Source of the DNA: Nocardioides ginsengisegetis
GTDB taxonomy: Bacteria > Actinomycetota > Actinomycetes > Propionibacteriales > Nocardioidaceae
DNA length: 64,000 bases
NCBI RefSeq assembly: GCF_014138045.1
Contig: NZ_JACGXA010000001.1
Span: forward strand, 1,361,501 to 1,425,500
Direction of reading: 5' to 3'
Below the pieces are notes generated by a model. That model did not search any database and was not told the origin of the DNA. It worked only from the letters and a program-made list of their open reading frames with translations. Made by a program: the position numbers and the translations under genes. Shown in pieces: positions 51,310 through 60,468 of the stretch (the stretch's first letter is position 1; each line of letters starts with the position of its first letter).

Positions 51310-53304
51310 GTGTCCGACATCAAGGTCGCCCTCGTCCACGCCGATGCGCGTGAGGAGAAGACCGTGACGACGGGCACGAAGGCGTGGGAGCTCTTCGCCG
51401 ACGACCCGTCGATCATCGCCGCCCGCGTGGACGGCGCCCTGCGCGACCTGGCCCACGAGCTGGCCGACGGCGCGGAGGTCGAGGGTGTCGCGATCGACAG
51501 CAAGGACGGCCGCGACATCCTGCGGCACTCCACCGCGCACGTGATGGCCCAGGCCGTCCAGCAGCTGTGGCCCGAGGCCCGCCTCGGCATCGGACCGCCG
51601 GTCGAGAACGGCTTCTACTACGACTTCGACGTCGAGACCCCGTTCGTCCCCGAGGACCTCACGAAGATCGAGAGCGCGATGCGCAAGATCATCAAGGAGG
51701 GCCAGAAGTTCGACCGGCGCGTCACGACCGACGCCGACGCGCTCAACGAGCTCAAGGACGAGCCCTACAAGGTCGAGCTGATCGGCCTCAAGGGCTCCGG
51801 CAAGTCCGACGACGCGGCCGAGGGCGCCAGCGTGGAGGTCGGCGCCGGCGAGCTGACGATCTACGACAACATCAACCGCAAGGGCGAGGTCGCGTGGAGC
51901 GACCTGTGCCGCGGCCCGCACCTGCCCACGACCAAGCGCATCCCCGCGTTCAAGCTGATGCGCTCGGCGGCGGCGTACTGGCGTGGCGACGAGAAGAACA
52001 AGCAGCTCCAGCGCATCTACGGCACCGCCTGGGAGTCCAAGGAGGCGCTCGACGAGCACCTCTTCCGCATCGAGGAGGCCGAGCGCCGCGACCACCGCAA
52101 GCTCGGCCGCGACCTCGACCTCTTCAGCTTCCCCGACGAGATCGGCTCCGGCCTTCCGGTCTTCCACCCGAAGGGCGGCGTGATCAAGCGGGAGATGGAG
52201 GACTACGTCCGCCGCCGGCACATCGAGGAGGGCTTCGAGTACGTCGGCACCCCGCACATCGCCAAGGAGGGGCTGTTCTACACCTCCGGCCACCTGCCCT
52301 ACTACGGCGAGGGCATGTTCCCTCCGCTCGACGTCGACGGCATGGACTACCGCCTCAAGGCGATGAACTGCCCGATGCACAACCTGATCTTCCGGTCGCG
52401 CCAGCGCTCCTACCGCGAGCTGCCGCTGCGGCTCTTCGAGTTCGGCTCGGTCTACCGCCATGAGAAGTCCGGCGTCATCCACGGCCTGACCCGCGTGCGT
52501 GGCTTCGCCCAGGACGACTCGCACTCCTACGTCACCAAGGAGCAGGCGCCGGCGGAGATCAAGCACCTCCTCGACTTCTGCCTCGGGCTGTTCCGGGACT
52601 TCGGCCTCGACGACTTCTACCTCGAGCTGTCGACCCGTGACGACTCCAAGCCCGACAAGTTCATCGGCTCGGACGAGGACTGGGAGATCGCGACCAAGGT
52701 CCTGGAGGACGTCTGCATCGAGTCGGGCCTCGAGCTCGTCCCCGACCCCGGCGGCGCGGCCTACTACGGACCCAAGGTGTCGGTGCAGGCGCGCGACGCC
52801 ATCGGCCGCACCTGGCAGATGTCGACGATCCAGTACGACTTCAACCAGCCCTCCGCTGACCGGTTCAACCTCGAGTACGTCGCTCCCGACGGCTCGCGCC
52901 AGCAGCCGGTGATGATCCACTCCGCCAAGTTCGGCTCGATCGAGCGGTTCATCGGCGTGCTGGTCGAGCACTACGCCGGCGCGTTCCCCCCGTGGCTCGC
53001 CCCGGTGCAGGTGCAGGCGATCCCGGTCGCCGAGGCGCACGTCGACTACCTCTACGACGTTGCCAGGCAGCTGCAGAAGGCGGGGATCCGGGTCGAGGTC
53101 GACGACTCCGACGACCGGATGCAGAAGAAGATCCGCAACGCGCAGCTGCAGAAGGTGCCGTTCATGATGATCGCCGGCGGCGACGACATCGCGGCCGGGG
53201 CGGTGTCGTTCCGCTACCGCGACGGCCGGCAGGAGAACGGCGTCTCGATCGAGGACGCGATCGCCCGCGTGGTCGCGGCGGTCGAGTCCCGCGAGCAGGT
53301 CTGA
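51310..53304 (+). CDS. thrS: Threonyl-tRNA synthetase
   Basis: 664 residues from GTG 51310 with AAGGAG at ideal spacing. TGS domain at the N-terminus, editing domain with [11 protein letters not shown], class II catalytic core with [11 protein letters not shown] (zinc cysteine), [11 protein letters not shown] and [16 protein letters not shown], and a C-terminal anticodon-binding domain. Charges tRNA-Thr. It opens the thrS-HIT-IMPase run seen widely in actinobacteria. I see no T-box leader in the 220 bases upstream. Confidence 0.97.
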   Translation: MSDIKVALVHADAREEKTVTTGTKAWELFADDPSIIAARVDGALRDLAHELADGAEVEGVAIDSKDGRDILRHSTAHVMAQAVQQLWPEARLGIGPPVENGFYYDFDVETPFVPEDLTKIESAMRKIIKEGQKFDRRVTTDADALNELKDEPYKVELIGLKGSGKSDDAAEGASVEVGAGELTIYDNINRKGEVAWSDLCRGPHLPTTKRIPAFKLMRSAAAYWRGDEKNKQLQRIYGTAWESKEALDEHLFRIEEAERRDHRKLGRDLDLFSFPDEIGSGLPVFHPKGGVIKREMEDYVRRRHIEEGFEYVGTPHIAKEGLFYTSGHLPYYGEGMFPPLDVDGMDYRLKAMNCPMHNLIFRSRQRSYRELPLRLFEFGSVYRHEKSGVIHGLTRVRGFAQDDSHSYVTKEQAPAEIKHLLDFCLGLFRDFGLDDFYLELSTRDDSKPDKFIGSDEDWEIATKVLEDVCIESGLELVPDPGGAAYYGPKVSVQARDAIGRTWQMSTIQYDFNQPSADRFNLEYVAPDGSRQQPVMIHSAKFGSIERFIGVLVEHYAGAFPPWLAPVQVQAIPVAEAHVDYLYDVARQLQKAGIRVEVDDSDDRMQKKIRNAQLQKVPFMMIAGGDDIAAGAVSFRYRDGRQENGVSIEDAIARVVAAVESREQV

Positions 53305-53307
53305 GCC

Positions 53308-53850
53308 TTGCCCGAGGAAGGGCTCCGGCAGGACGGCGTGGGTGACCCCGACGCCCTCGACCGTCTGTGGACTCCCCACCGGATGGCCTACATCCGGGGG
53401 GAGAACAAGCCGGCCGACGGGTCGTCGGATGAGTGCCCGTTCTGCCGGGTGCCCACGCTGTCCGACGAGGACGGGCTGCTGGTGCACCGGGGTGAGCTCG
53501 CCTACGTCGTGCTCAACCTCTACCCCTACGCACCGGGCCACCTGATGGTCTGCCCCTACCGCCACATCGCGGACTACACCGAGACCACCGACGAGGAGGC
53601 GGCCGAGATCGCCGACCTCACCCGGCACGCGATGCGGGTGCTCCGGTCGGTGTCCGGGGCCGGCGGCTTCAACATCGGCATGAACCAGGGGTTCGTCGCG
53701 GGGGCCGGCATCGCCGCCCACCTGCACCAGCACGTGGTGCCGCGCTGGCCCGGCGACCAGAACTTCATGCCGATCATCGGGCGCACCAAGACCCTGCCCG
53801 AGCTGCTCGGCGACACCCGCGAGCTGCTGGCGAAGGCCTGGACGGCGTGA
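53308..53850 (+). CDS. HIT-family hydrolase / Ap4A phosphorylase-like
   Basis: 180 residues from TTG 53308; GTG 53338 is an alternative. HIT motif HLHQHVVPRW with the catalytic histidine, a zinc-type CPFC pair near residue 47, and LNLYPYAPGHLMVCPYRH. The sequence and place after thrS match Rv2613c of M. tuberculosis, an Ap4A phosphorylase. It would recycle Ap4A, a by-product of aminoacyl-tRNA synthetases. Overlaps the next gene (GTGA). Confidence 0.9.
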   Translation: MPEEGLRQDGVGDPDALDRLWTPHRMAYIRGENKPADGSSDECPFCRVPTLSDEDGLLVHRGELAYVVLNLYPYAPGHLMVCPYRHIADYTETTDEEAAEIADLTRHAMRVLRSVSGAGGFNIGMNQGFVAGAGIAAHLHQHVVPRWPGDQNFMPIIGRTKTLPELLGDTRELLAKAWTA

Positions 53851-54614
53851 GCGACCTCCTCGACGACGCGGCCCTGGCCGCCGACCTGGTCCGCGAGGCC
53901 GGCCGGCTCGCCCAGCGGATGCGGGCCGAGGGGCTGGCCGCCGAGCACAAGACGTCGATCTCCGACATCGTGACCGCGGCCGACAAGGCCGCCGAGCGGC
54001 TCGTCGTCGACCGCCTGACCGCCGAGCGGCCGCACGACGCGATCCTGGGCGAGGAGGGCACCGACCGGGCCGGCACCAGCGGTCGCACCTGGGTCATCGA
54101 CCCGGTCGACGGCACCTACAACTTCCACCGCGGACTCACCTGGTGGTGCTCGGCCCTCGCCCTGGTCGACGAGGACGACGTGCTGCTGGGCGCGGTCTTC
54201 CACCCGCACGACGACGACCTCTTCGTCGGCGGCCCGGAGCTGCCCTCGACGCGCAACGGGGACGAGCTGCCCGCGCTGGTCGACGTACCGCTGGGGGAGA
54301 CGTGCGCGACCACCTACCTGCACCCGCCCTTCGACGACCCCGCGATCGCCGCGGCCTTCGCCCGGGCCGTGGCCGGGGTCGCCACCCTGCGGATGTTGGG
54401 CTCGGGGACCATGGACGCGATGGCGATCGCGCAGGGGCAGATGGGGGTGAGCTTCCAGCACACCGTCGCCGACTGGGACCGGCTCCCGGGGGCCGCGATC
54501 ATCCGGGGCGTCGGGGGAGTGGCCCGCCAGGTCGAGGCCGGCGGAGTCGTCTGGTCGGTCGCCGGGGCCCCCACGTCGGTGGCCCAGGTCTGCGAGGCCC
54601 TCGGAGCGCGTTGA
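53847..54614 (+). CDS. Inositol-monophosphatase family phosphatase
   Basis: 255 residues from GTG 53847. Metal-site motifs GEEGTDRAG, DPVDGTYNFHRG and a late WDRLPGAAII in place of the usual WDxAAG. Could dephosphorylate inositol phosphate (for phosphatidylinositol lipids, given pgsA nearby) or histidinol phosphate (HisN-like); the sequence alone does not decide. Translationally coupled to the HIT gene. Confidence 0.85.
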   Translation: MSDLLDDAALAADLVREAGRLAQRMRAEGLAAEHKTSISDIVTAADKAAERLVVDRLTAERPHDAILGEEGTDRAGTSGRTWVIDPVDGTYNFHRGLTWWCSALALVDEDDVLLGAVFHPHDDDLFVGGPELPSTRNGDELPALVDVPLGETCATTYLHPPFDDPAIAAAFARAVAGVATLRMLGSGTMDAMAIAQGQMGVSFQHTVADWDRLPGAAIIRGVGGVARQVEAGGVVWSVAGAPTSVAQVCEALGAR

Positions 54615-54714
54615 CCCGTCCGGGCCATTGCCCATCGCGGTGGTCGGGAGCATCGTGTCGAGAGCGGCGGCGCCGTCGGGGTGCCGCCCCCGATGCCCCC
54701 AAGGAGGCCTACTG

Positions 54715-55329
54715 ATGTACGCGCGCTCCACCACGATCAAGGGCGACCCCGGCAACATCGACGCCGGCATCACCTACATCCGCGACGAGGTCATGCCTGC
54801 GATCACGGCCATGGACGGCTGCGCCGGCATGTCGCTGGTCGTCGACCGCTCCTCCGGCCAGTGCATCGCGACCAGCTCCTGGCGCGACGAGGCCTCCATG
54901 CACGCGAGCGGCGACCGGCTCGCGTCGTACCGCGCCCGTGGCGGCGAGGTGCTCGGCGGCACCCCCACCGTCGAGGAGTGGGAGGTGGCCGTGATGCACC
55001 GCGACCACCAGACCTCGCCGGGCGCCTGCTGCCGGATCACCTGGACCCGGGCGAGTGACCTCGACGGGACCGTCGAGTTCTGGAAGTCCCGTGTGCTGAC
55101 GCAGCTCGAGGGGATGGACGGCTTCTGCAGCGCCAGCTTCCTCATCGATCGCGCCGGCAGCCGCACGTGCGGCACCGCCGTGTTCGACTCGCAAGCGGCG
55201 CTCGACGCCACCCGAGCGGACGCGGCCAGGATGCGCGAGACCGCCACCCGTGAGATGGGTGTCGAGTTCCTCGACATCGCCGAGTTCGAGCTGGCCATTG
55301 CCCACCTGAGGGTGCCCGAGCTGGTCTGA
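54715..55329 (+). CDS. Tandem ABM-like (dimeric alpha/beta barrel) protein 1
   Basis: 204 residues with two weakly similar halves, each beginning with a strand and holding a MDGCAGMSLVVDRSSGQCIA or MDGFCSASFLIDRAGSRTCG segment, as in antibiotic-biosynthesis-monooxygenase-like barrels. Strong AAGGAGG ribosome site. Paralogous to the gene at 55409, with which it shares the MYARS start and the PELV end. Function unknown; such barrels act as haem-degrading or quinone monooxygenases or as structural sensors. Confidence 0.7.
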   Translation: MYARSTTIKGDPGNIDAGITYIRDEVMPAITAMDGCAGMSLVVDRSSGQCIATSSWRDEASMHASGDRLASYRARGGEVLGGTPTVEEWEVAVMHRDHQTSPGACCRITWTRASDLDGTVEFWKSRVLTQLEGMDGFCSASFLIDRAGSRTCGTAVFDSQAALDATRADAARMRETATREMGVEFLDIAEFELAIAHLRVPELV

Positions 55330-55340
55330 CCCGGCGACCC

Positions 55341-55372
55341 GGCCGGCCCCCCTCCCCGTGCGGGGGCCGGCC
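55341..55372. terminator. 11-bp GC hairpin between the ABM-like paralogues
   Basis: GGCCGGCCCCC pairs with GGGGGCCGGCC. No T-run follows. It may attenuate read-through between the two duplicated genes. Confidence 0.5.
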
Positions 55373-55408
55373 GTGGCCCGCCACCCCCTGCATGACACCG
55401 GAGGATCC

Positions 55409-56029
55409 ATGTACGCACGTTCCATCACGTTCCACGGCGACGCCGACCGGCAGGACGAGGGCGTCGACTTCGTCCGCGACGAGGTGCTGCCGACCATCTC
55501 CCGGCTCGACGGCTGCATCGGCCTGTCGATGGTCGTGGACCGCGACACCGGCCTGAGCATCGTCACCAGCTCCTGGGACTCCCGGGAGGCCATGCGGGCC
55601 AGCCTGCCGCGGCTCGCCAACGCCCGGCTCCGGGGCGCGGAGATCTTGGGCGCGACGCCCGAGCTGGCCGAGTGGGACGTCGCGGTCATGCACCGGCGGC
55701 ACATGGTCACCGCGGGTGCCTGCTGTCGGGTGACGTGGCTGCGACTCAACCACGGCGACGTCGATCGCGGTATCGGGATCTATCGCGACGCGATGATCCC
55801 CGAGATGGAGTCACTGGCCGGATTCTGCAGCGCGAGTCTGCTGGTCGACCGGGAGAACGGCCGCGCCTGCAACACCACCGTCTACGACAGCGCCGAGTCG
55901 CTGGCGGCCAGCCGCGAGCGCAGCTGGGCGATCCGCGACGCGGGGCTGCGGGACGCCGGGGTCGACGTACTGGACGTGGCCGAGTGCGACGTCGTCCTGG
56001 CCCACCTGAGGCTGCCCGAGCTGGTGTGA
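55409..56029 (+). CDS. Tandem ABM-like (dimeric alpha/beta barrel) protein 2
   Basis: 206 residues, paralogue of the preceding gene over its full length (LDGCIGLSMVVDRDTGLSIV and LAGFCSASLLVDRENGRACN occupy the same places). GGAGGAT ribosome site. Same two-half layout. The pair probably arose by tandem duplication and then diverged. Function unknown. Confidence 0.7.
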   Translation: MYARSITFHGDADRQDEGVDFVRDEVLPTISRLDGCIGLSMVVDRDTGLSIVTSSWDSREAMRASLPRLANARLRGAEILGATPELAEWDVAVMHRRHMVTAGACCRVTWLRLNHGDVDRGIGIYRDAMIPEMESLAGFCSASLLVDRENGRACNTTVYDSAESLAASRERSWAIRDAGLRDAGVDVLDVAECDVVLAHLRLPELV

Positions 56030-56033
56030 GCCG

Positions 56034-57173
56034 TCAGGAGACTAGGTGGGGGTGCGCCGCGAGACGCCCTTGGAAGTCGAGGATGCGGGGGTTGACGATG
56101 CGCCCCTCGCGGATCTCGATCGCCCGGCTGAGCGTCTCGTTGGCGTCCCACGACGCCCCGCCCTCGAGCACCGGGCGCAGGAACGGGATGAGCGCGTTGC
56201 TGTTCTCCCACGTCGCCGAGCTCCAGAGGTACGACGGGGTGTGGTCGACGGCGTAGTAGTGCACGTTGCCGACGTCGAAGGTCGGCTCGTCGAACGTCGT
56301 CGGGCGCGCGAAGGTGAAGCCCATCGCCAGGTCGCAGGAGACGTCGACGATCAGGCTCCCGGGCCGGAACGCCCCGAGGTCCTCCTCGCCGAGGTAGATG
56401 AGCGGGGCCGCGGTGTCCTGCAGGGTGCAGTTGACGATGATGTCGTTCTCCGCGAGGTACGCCGCCAGCGGCTCGCGGCCGCGATCGGTGATCACGTGGC
56501 TGACGCGGGGGGAGTCGGGGTCGTGGTCGAACTGCCGGATCCGTACCGAGTGGATCGGTGAGCCGACCGCGGCGACCTGGCGGTTGGTGAGCACCGCGAC
56601 GTCGTGGACTCCGTGTGCCTTGAGCGCGGTGACCGCCCCGCGGGCGGTCGCTCCGAAGCCGATCACGACGGCGCTCAGCCGTCGGCCGTAGTCGCCGGTG
56701 ATGCCGGCCAGCTCCATCGCGTGGAGCACCGAGCAGTAGCCGGCGAGCTCGTTGTTCTTGTGGAACACGTGGACACCGACGTTGCCGTCACGGGTCCAGT
56801 GGTTCATCGCCTCGAAGGCGATCAGCGTCAGGCGCCGGTCGATCGCGAGCTGCGTGAGCTCGGTGTCCTGCACGCAGTGCGGCCAGCCCCACAGCACCTG
56901 GCCGGGGCCCAGGGCGGCGACGTCGGCGTGCTGCGGCTTGGGCAGGAGCACCACGTCGGAGCCGGCCAGCAGCTCCTCGCGGGAGGCGAACCCGGCGACC
57001 ACGTCGGACAGGTCCTCGTCGCGCACGCCGAAGCGCGCGGCGTACCCGTGCTCGAGCGTGATCCGTGCGCGCAGGTCGGCGTCGAGGAGCGCGAGGTGGT
57101 CAGGATGGAGCGGCAGCCGGTGTTCGTTCTCCTTGGCCGAGGAGCCGATGACCCCCAGCGACAGGAGCGTCAC
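56034..57173 (-). CDS. Alanine dehydrogenase/PNT-fold protein, N5-(carboxyethyl)ornithine synthase-like
   Basis: 379 residues from GTG 57173. N-terminal half SSAKENEHRLPLHPDHL and VLLPKPQHADV; Rossmann half with VVIGFGATARGAVTALKAHG; late DVSCDLAMGFTFARPTTFDE and YYAVDHTPSYLWSSATWENS. The pattern and length fit N5-(carboxyethyl)ornithine synthase rather than true alanine dehydrogenase. It would reductively condense pyruvate with ornithine or lysine. Coupled to the 43-residue gene upstream. Confidence 0.75.
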   Translation of the reverse strand: MTLLSLGVIGSSAKENEHRLPLHPDHLALLDADLRARITLEHGYAARFGVRDEDLSDVVAGFASREELLAGSDVVLLPKPQHADVAALGPGQVLWGWPHCVQDTELTQLAIDRRLTLIAFEAMNHWTRDGNVGVHVFHKNNELAGYCSVLHAMELAGITGDYGRRLSAVVIGFGATARGAVTALKAHGVHDVAVLTNRQVAAVGSPIHSVRIRQFDHDPDSPRVSHVITDRGREPLAAYLAENDIIVNCTLQDTAAPLIYLGEEDLGAFRPGSLIVDVSCDLAMGFTFARPTTFDEPTFDVGNVHYYAVDHTPSYLWSSATWENSNALIPFLRPVLEGGASWDANETLSRAIEIREGRIVNPRILDFQGRLAAHPHLVS

Positions 57174-57301
57174 TTCTTCTTGGTGACGAGCTTCTCGGAG
57201 AACGTCTCCTCGTGGCCCTTGGCGCGCTTGTCCGCGCGTTTCTCCTTGATGGACTTGCCGGTCTTCTTGGTCATGCCCTGCCGCGGCGACTTGTCGCTCA
57301 T
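57170..57301 (-). CDS. Small highly basic protein
   Basis: 43 residues, MSDKSPRQGMTKKTGKSIKE then KRADKRAKGHEETFSEKLVT. About one residue in three is Lys or Arg. Short Lys-rich proteins of this form are common in actinobacteria and have no assigned role. Its TGA overlaps the GTG of the next gene. Confidence 0.65.
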   Translation of the reverse strand: MSDKSPRQGMTKKTGKSIKEKRADKRAKGHEETFSEKLVTKKK

Positions 57302-57398
57302 GTGCGGTCCTCTGATCGGAAGCCTGAATGGCTCCGTACTGGTGACACTACGCCTGATCACCAACCCCGGGACCCGCTACGGGTAGCCTGCTCGCGCC

Positions 57399-58013
57399 AT
57401 GATGGAACGTTTCCGCGCCTTCTGGACGAAGGTCATCTCCCCGGTTGCCCACCTGCTCATCAAGCTCGGCGTCAGCGCCGATGCCGTCACGCTCGTGGGG
57501 ACGCTCGGCGTCTGTGCCGGCGCCCTCGTGTTCTTCCCGCAGGGGAAGCTGCTGACCGGCGTCCTGGTGATCACCGCGTTCGTGTTCAGCGACCTGATCG
57601 ATGGCTACATGGCCCGGCTGACCGGCAAGTCGAGCAAGTTCGGGGCGTTCCTCGACTCGACGCTCGACCGGGTCGGCGACGGTGCCATCTTCGGCGCGCT
57701 CGCGCTCTACTTCGCCGGGCCGGGCGACAGCACGCTCTACCTCGTGCTGGCGCTGGTCTGCACGGTGATGGGCTCGGTGACGTCGTACGCCCGGGCCCGC
57801 GCCGAGGGCCTCGGCTTCCAGGCCAAGGTCGGTATCGCCGAGCGCGCCGACCGCCTCGTCGCGATCCTGGTGATGACCGGCCTCAGCGGCCTGTTCGACC
57901 TCCCGATCCTGCTGTACGTCGCCCTGTGGGCCCTGTCGGTCGCGAGCACCGTCACCGTCGCCCAGCGGATCTGGGCGGTGCGTCAGCAGGCGCTGGCCGA
58001 GGCGGCGTCCTGA
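57399..58013 (+). CDS. pgsA: CDP-alcohol phosphatidyltransferase (PgsA-like)
   Basis: 204 residues with six membrane helices. The complete motif DG-x2-AR-x8-G-x3-D-x3-D is present in DGYMARLTGKSSKFGAFLDS followed by TLD. Length and neighbourhood (thrS, HIT, IMPase) match the phosphatidylinositol-phosphate synthase of mycobacteria, which uses CDP-diacylglycerol and inositol phosphate. However patA and pimA, which normally follow, are absent, so phosphatidylglycerophosphate synthase remains possible. Confidence 0.88.
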   Translation: MMERFRAFWTKVISPVAHLLIKLGVSADAVTLVGTLGVCAGALVFFPQGKLLTGVLVITAFVFSDLIDGYMARLTGKSSKFGAFLDSTLDRVGDGAIFGALALYFAGPGDSTLYLVLALVCTVMGSVTSYARARAEGLGFQAKVGIAERADRLVAILVMTGLSGLFDLPILLYVALWALSVASTVTVAQRIWAVRQQALAEAAS

Positions 58014-58048
58014 CCGCTCCCGATGCGAGACGCCCGGGCGTGTCGCAC

Positions 58049-58054
58049 TAGGAT
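58049..58054 (+). promoter_or_regulatory. -10 hexamer of a leaderless pdxS promoter
   Basis: TAGGAT lies six bases before ATG 58061; no separate ribosome site is needed. Confidence 0.5.
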
Positions 58055-58060
58055 CGAGGC

Positions 58061-58966
58061 ATGGTCGAGAACACCCCCGTAGACGGAAACACCGGCACCA
58101 CGCGCGTGAAGCGCGGCATGGCAGAGATGCTCAAGGGCGGCGTCATCATGGACGTGGTCACCGCCGAGCAGGCCAAGATCGCCGAGGACGCCGGCGCCGT
58201 TGCCGTGATGGCGCTCGAGCGGGTGCCCGCAGACATCCGTGCCCAGGGTGGCGTGTCGCGGATGAGCGACCCGGACATGATCGACTCGATCATCGAGGCC
58301 GTCTCGATCCCCGTCATGGCCAAGGCCCGGATCGGCCACTTCGCCGAGGCCCAGGTCCTGCAGTCGCTGGGTGTCGACTACATCGACGAGTCCGAGGTGC
58401 TGACGCCGGCGGACTACGCCAACCACATCGACAAGTGGGCCTTCACGGTGCCGTTCGTGTGCGGCGCGACCAACCTGGGTGAGGCGCTGCGCCGGATCAC
58501 CGAGGGCGCGGCGATGATCCGCTCCAAGGGCGAGGCCGGCACCGGCGACGTGTCCAACGCGGTCACCCACATGCGGACCATCCGCGCGGAGATCCGCCGG
58601 CTGGCGGCGCTCGAGGGCGATGAGCTCTACGTGGCGGCCAAGGAGCTGCAGGCGCCGTACGAGCTGGTCAAGGAGGTTGCCGCCAACGGCAAGCTCCCCG
58701 TGGTGCTGTTCACGGCCGGTGGCATCGCGACCCCCGCGGACGCGGCGATGATGATGCAGCTCGGCGCCGAGGGCGTCTTCGTGGGCTCGGGCATCTTCAA
58801 GTCCGGCAACCCCGAGCAGCGTGCCGAGGCGATCGTGAAGGCCACGACGTTCTTCGACGACCCCGACGTGGTCGCCAAGGTCTCCCGCGGTCTGGGGGAG
58901 GCCATGGTCGGTATCAACGTCGAGGAGCTGCCGCAGCCGCACCGCCTCTCCGAGCGCGGTTGGTGA
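58061..58966 (+). CDS. pdxS: Pyridoxal 5'-phosphate synthase subunit PdxS
   Basis: 301 residues. TIM barrel with [20 protein letters not shown], catalytic lysines in [10 protein letters not shown] and [12 protein letters not shown], and phosphate-binding [20 protein letters not shown]. It makes PLP from ribose 5-phosphate, glyceraldehyde 3-phosphate and ammonia from PdxT. pdxT is not in this window; a strong terminator follows, so pdxS is not co-transcribed with it here. Confidence 0.97.
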   Translation: MVENTPVDGNTGTTRVKRGMAEMLKGGVIMDVVTAEQAKIAEDAGAVAVMALERVPADIRAQGGVSRMSDPDMIDSIIEAVSIPVMAKARIGHFAEAQVLQSLGVDYIDESEVLTPADYANHIDKWAFTVPFVCGATNLGEALRRITEGAAMIRSKGEAGTGDVSNAVTHMRTIRAEIRRLAALEGDELYVAAKELQAPYELVKEVAANGKLPVVLFTAGGIATPADAAMMMQLGAEGVFVGSGIFKSGNPEQRAEAIVKATTFFDDPDVVAKVSRGLGEAMVGINVEELPQPHRLSERGW

Positions 58967-58988
58967 CCTCACCCCGTTAGCCTTTCGA

Positions 58989-59023
58989 CCGTGGCCCGAT
59001 GACCTCATCGGGCCACGGTTTTT
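58989..59023 (+). terminator. Rho-independent terminator after pdxS
   Basis: CCGTGGCCCGATGA pairs perfectly with TCATCGGGCCACGG, followed by TTTTT. Confidence 0.95.
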
Positions 59024-59143
59024 ACTTTAGGGTGGTCCGTCCGGGTCATTTGCCATTCCTTTTCGCAAGATTTCCTCAAGTCTGCGATCCCCTTGCCTCC
59101 AGCCGGGGCCACGGGGGAGCCGGCTGTTGTGAGGGAGCAACGC

Positions 59144-59785
59144 ATGAAGCACTCGGTAGTTTCTGGCGCGCCCAAGAGCCGATTCGTTCCCATGGCCTGG
59201 GGGGCCGGAGCGCTCGCCTCGGTCGTCATGGTGCTGGGCGTCAACGGGACGCTGTCCAGCTGGACGCAGGCCGTCATCAACAACGACACCAATGACACCA
59301 AGTCGACCGTCGCCGTCGCGCTGGAGGAGCTCAGCGGAGCGACGTCGTGCGTCGACTCGGCGACGGTCGCCGGCAACGTCGCGACGTGCTCGGGCATCAA
59401 CAAGTACGGCGACACCGTCCTCGATCCCGATGGCACGAACACGCACAGCGAGACCGTGACGATGAAGAACACGGGAACCGCCGCCGGCGACCTGACCGTG
59501 TCGGCAGATTCGTGCGCGGCGACACTCACCAACGGCGACCCGGTCTCCGCTTCCATGTGCGGTTCGGCGACGGTCAAGGTCACGTGCGGGGCAACGCCGA
59601 CCACTGTCTTCAACACCGGCACTCTCGACGCCTTTGACACGGCAGGCGACAAAGTCGTGACCAATCTCGACCCCGCCGAGACGATCAACTGCACGTTCCT
59701 CGTGACATTGCCGACCAACGCGCCGGCGCAGTACTCGGACCAGATCGCCTCGCAACCGATCACCTGGACGCTCGTCGCCAGTTGA
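59144..59785 (+). CDS. Exported protein with SipW-type signal, TasA/camelysin-like 1
   Basis: 213 residues from ATG 59144. The signal region is WGAGALASVVMVLGVNGTLS then SWTQAVINND, with the small-residue and Trp pattern of SipW-dependent exported proteins rather than a normal AxA signal. The mature part is beta-rich, with paired cysteines (TSCVDSATVAGNVATCSG, DSCAAT, SMCGSATVKVTCG). Probably a fibre or surface-layer subunit processed by a signal peptidase of this cluster. Confidence 0.7.
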   Translation: MKHSVVSGAPKSRFVPMAWGAGALASVVMVLGVNGTLSSWTQAVINNDTNDTKSTVAVALEELSGATSCVDSATVAGNVATCSGINKYGDTVLDPDGTNTHSETVTMKNTGTAAGDLTVSADSCAATLTNGDPVSASMCGSATVKVTCGATPTTVFNTGTLDAFDTAGDKVVTNLDPAETINCTFLVTLPTNAPAQYSDQIASQPITWTLVAS

Positions 59786-59817
59786 ACCGGCTTGGCCACC
59801 TCGGGGGAGGGCATGAC

Positions 59818-60468
59818 ATGGGCCGACCACGCTTCCTGCCCGGCGTCTGGGCAGTCTGCGCAGTCAGTGCGATGGCGCTCGCGCTGTCGGTGAACGGCAC
59901 GCTGTCGTCGTGGACCAGTGCGGTCGTCAGCAACGACGCGAACACTGCTGCCACCGCGACGGCGGTGATCCTGAAGGAGAGCTCGGGCGGCGTTGACTGC
60001 TACTCCAGCACCAACGCGACCAACAGCTCGACCTGCACCACGATCAACGTCTACGGCGGCACGGCGACGCCGCTGACTCCGGGCGGGAGCCAGACCATGG
60101 ACGTCACGTTCACCAACGTGGGCGCGGCTGCCGCGACCAGCTTCTCCGTTGCCCCCGGAAGCTGCACCCAGTTGCCGGTCGCCGGCACGGGGACGCCGGC
60201 CGTCGCCAACGTGTGCACCAACGGCGACCTCACGGTGGCGATCAGCTGCTCTCCGGGGACGTCGTACAGCTCGGGGTCGGCGTGGACGGACCTGGTGCAG
60301 TCCGCCGTCGCCCCGGCCAGCATCGGCGCCACGTTGACGCACACCGGCGCCATCGCGGCGAACGGCTCGGCGACCTGCCATCTCACCGTGGCCCTGAGTG
60401 CGACTGCCAACGTCCTCGACCAGGCTGTCACCGTCACCCAGCCGATGACCTGGACGATGGTGAAATGA
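59818..60468 (+). CDS. Exported protein with SipW-type signal, TasA/camelysin-like 2
   Basis: 216 residues from ATG 59818 (GGGGGAGG ribosome site), paralogue of the preceding gene: signal AVSAMALALSVNGTLSSWTS, then a beta-rich body with repeated cysteines and a similar QPMTWTMVK end, against QPITWTLVAS. ATGA-coupled to the next gene. Same likely role. Confidence 0.7.
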   Translation: MGRPRFLPGVWAVCAVSAMALALSVNGTLSSWTSAVVSNDANTAATATAVILKESSGGVDCYSSTNATNSSTCTTINVYGGTATPLTPGGSQTMDVTFTNVGAAAATSFSVAPGSCTQLPVAGTGTPAVANVCTNGDLTVAISCSPGTSYSSGSAWTDLVQSAVAPASIGATLTHTGAIAANGSATCHLTVALSATANVLDQAVTVTQPMTWTMVK

